This document shows positions 63,868 through 64,000 of a DNA stretch of 64,000 nt, piece by piece. The stretch's first letter is position 1; each line of letters starts with the position of its first letter. Position numbers and translations under genes: made by a program. The notes beneath the pieces are model-generated. The model saw only the letters and a list, made by a program, of their open reading frames with translations, did no database searches and had not been told where the DNA came from. The DNA is from Sacculina carcini. Lineage: Eukaryota > Arthropoda > Thecostraca > Sacculinidae. The stretch covers positions 4,432,001-4,496,000 of the forward strand of contig OU696582.1 of the NCBI GenBank assembly GCA_916048095.2. The letters are read 5' to 3'.

Positions 63868-64000
63868 TATATATACATAAAGAAGAAATTATCTGTCTGT
63901 CTGTGTATGTATGCTTGAATATGAGGTGACATAATTGCGCTGGCTCATGGTTCGCTGGTTCAATTATCAGGGGCTTCAAACGCAAACGAAGCGATGGCTC
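63868..64000 (+). mobile_element. Short element f (copy 23), cut by window end
   Basis: The f head TATATATACATAAAG and the following 110 bases of the CAATTATCAG class are present. The 3' part lies beyond the window. Confidence 0.5.

Larger units (their letters stand above)
1..64000 (+). repeat. Tandem array of non-autonomous Helitron-derived units
   Basis: The same blocks recur in the same order and orientation across the window: head, A/B half-repeats, hairpin tail, spacer, short f element, next head. Fourteen heads are visible. The window opens inside a Helitron body and closes inside an f element, so the array is longer than 64 kb. No Rep/helicase coding sequence, host exon, tRNA or rRNA could be recognised. 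Helitron assignment rests on TC heads, a short GC hairpin about 8-10 nt before CTA(G), absence of terminal inverted repeats, and exact CTAG|TC junctions. A satellite of other origin that only resembles a Helitron remains possible. Confidence 0.75.

Noticed and set aside
1-64000. Autonomous Helitron Rep/helicase gene
   Set aside because: No frame of adequate length and no two-tyrosine Rep or helicase motif was seen in the six-frame translations.

Overview
The window is visibly AT-rich eukaryotic DNA with no recognisable host gene, RNA gene or transposase gene. No open frame exceeds about 144 codons, and the longest are by-products of microsatellites or of the repeat itself. Head sequences of the form TCTATATATATAAAAGAG, short GC hairpins just before CTAG, and abundant (TG)n, (CTGT)n and (TA)n tracts suggest an invertebrate genome, most likely an arthropod. 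That placement is inference; the sequence does not fix the species.

Nearly all 64 kb is one nested tandem array of non-autonomous Helitron-like (rolling-circle DNA transposon) sequence in a single orientation. It runs off both window edges. Each unit of about 4.1-5.4 kb has three parts. (1) A Helitron body begins with TC plus a TA-rich head and a TG/CTGT microsatellite. It continues as alternating A and B half-repeats of about 150-195 bp (A+B = 342 bp), each opening with a nested palindrome. It closes with a tail ending in the hairpin CCGC-loop-GCGG and CTA. (2) A spacer block of 1.3-1.7 kb holds old internal duplications, a GC-richer dyad cluster with a TTGGG run, and iterations of an R repeat (about 170 bp) that carry the same 3' hairpin. 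(3) One or two short elements of about 455 bp (called f) have a second, related head and end in the same hairpin. Heads lie at 2939, 6016, 8511, 13748, 17920, 23283, 27455, 32009, 36957, 41905, 46858, 51020, 55185 and 60574.

Region by region: 1-2936 is the right part of one unit. 2939-8510 is the most rearranged stretch, with a double-length body lacking its usual terminator, a 404-bp sub-array, a long (AT)n run and a 255-bp minimal element. 8511-11052 is the most divergent ordinary unit. 11053-30122 is two nearly identical 9,535-bp higher-order repeats. 32009-46857 is three nearly identical units of 4,948, 4,948 and 4,953 bp, whose head-to-tail junctions read CTAG|TC. 46858-64000 holds units of 4.16, 4.17 and 5.39 kb (the last with an inserted 1,289-bp duplication) and a shorter 3,756-bp period at the end.

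The likely history is head-to-tail amplification of Helitron copies, by rolling-circle concatemers and/or unequal exchange, into a satellite-like block. Helitron-derived tandem arrays are known from plant centromeres and from DINE-1/Helentron satellites in Drosophila. The nested A/B palindromes, the reiterated terminators and the two head types with one shared end are the points most worth following up.
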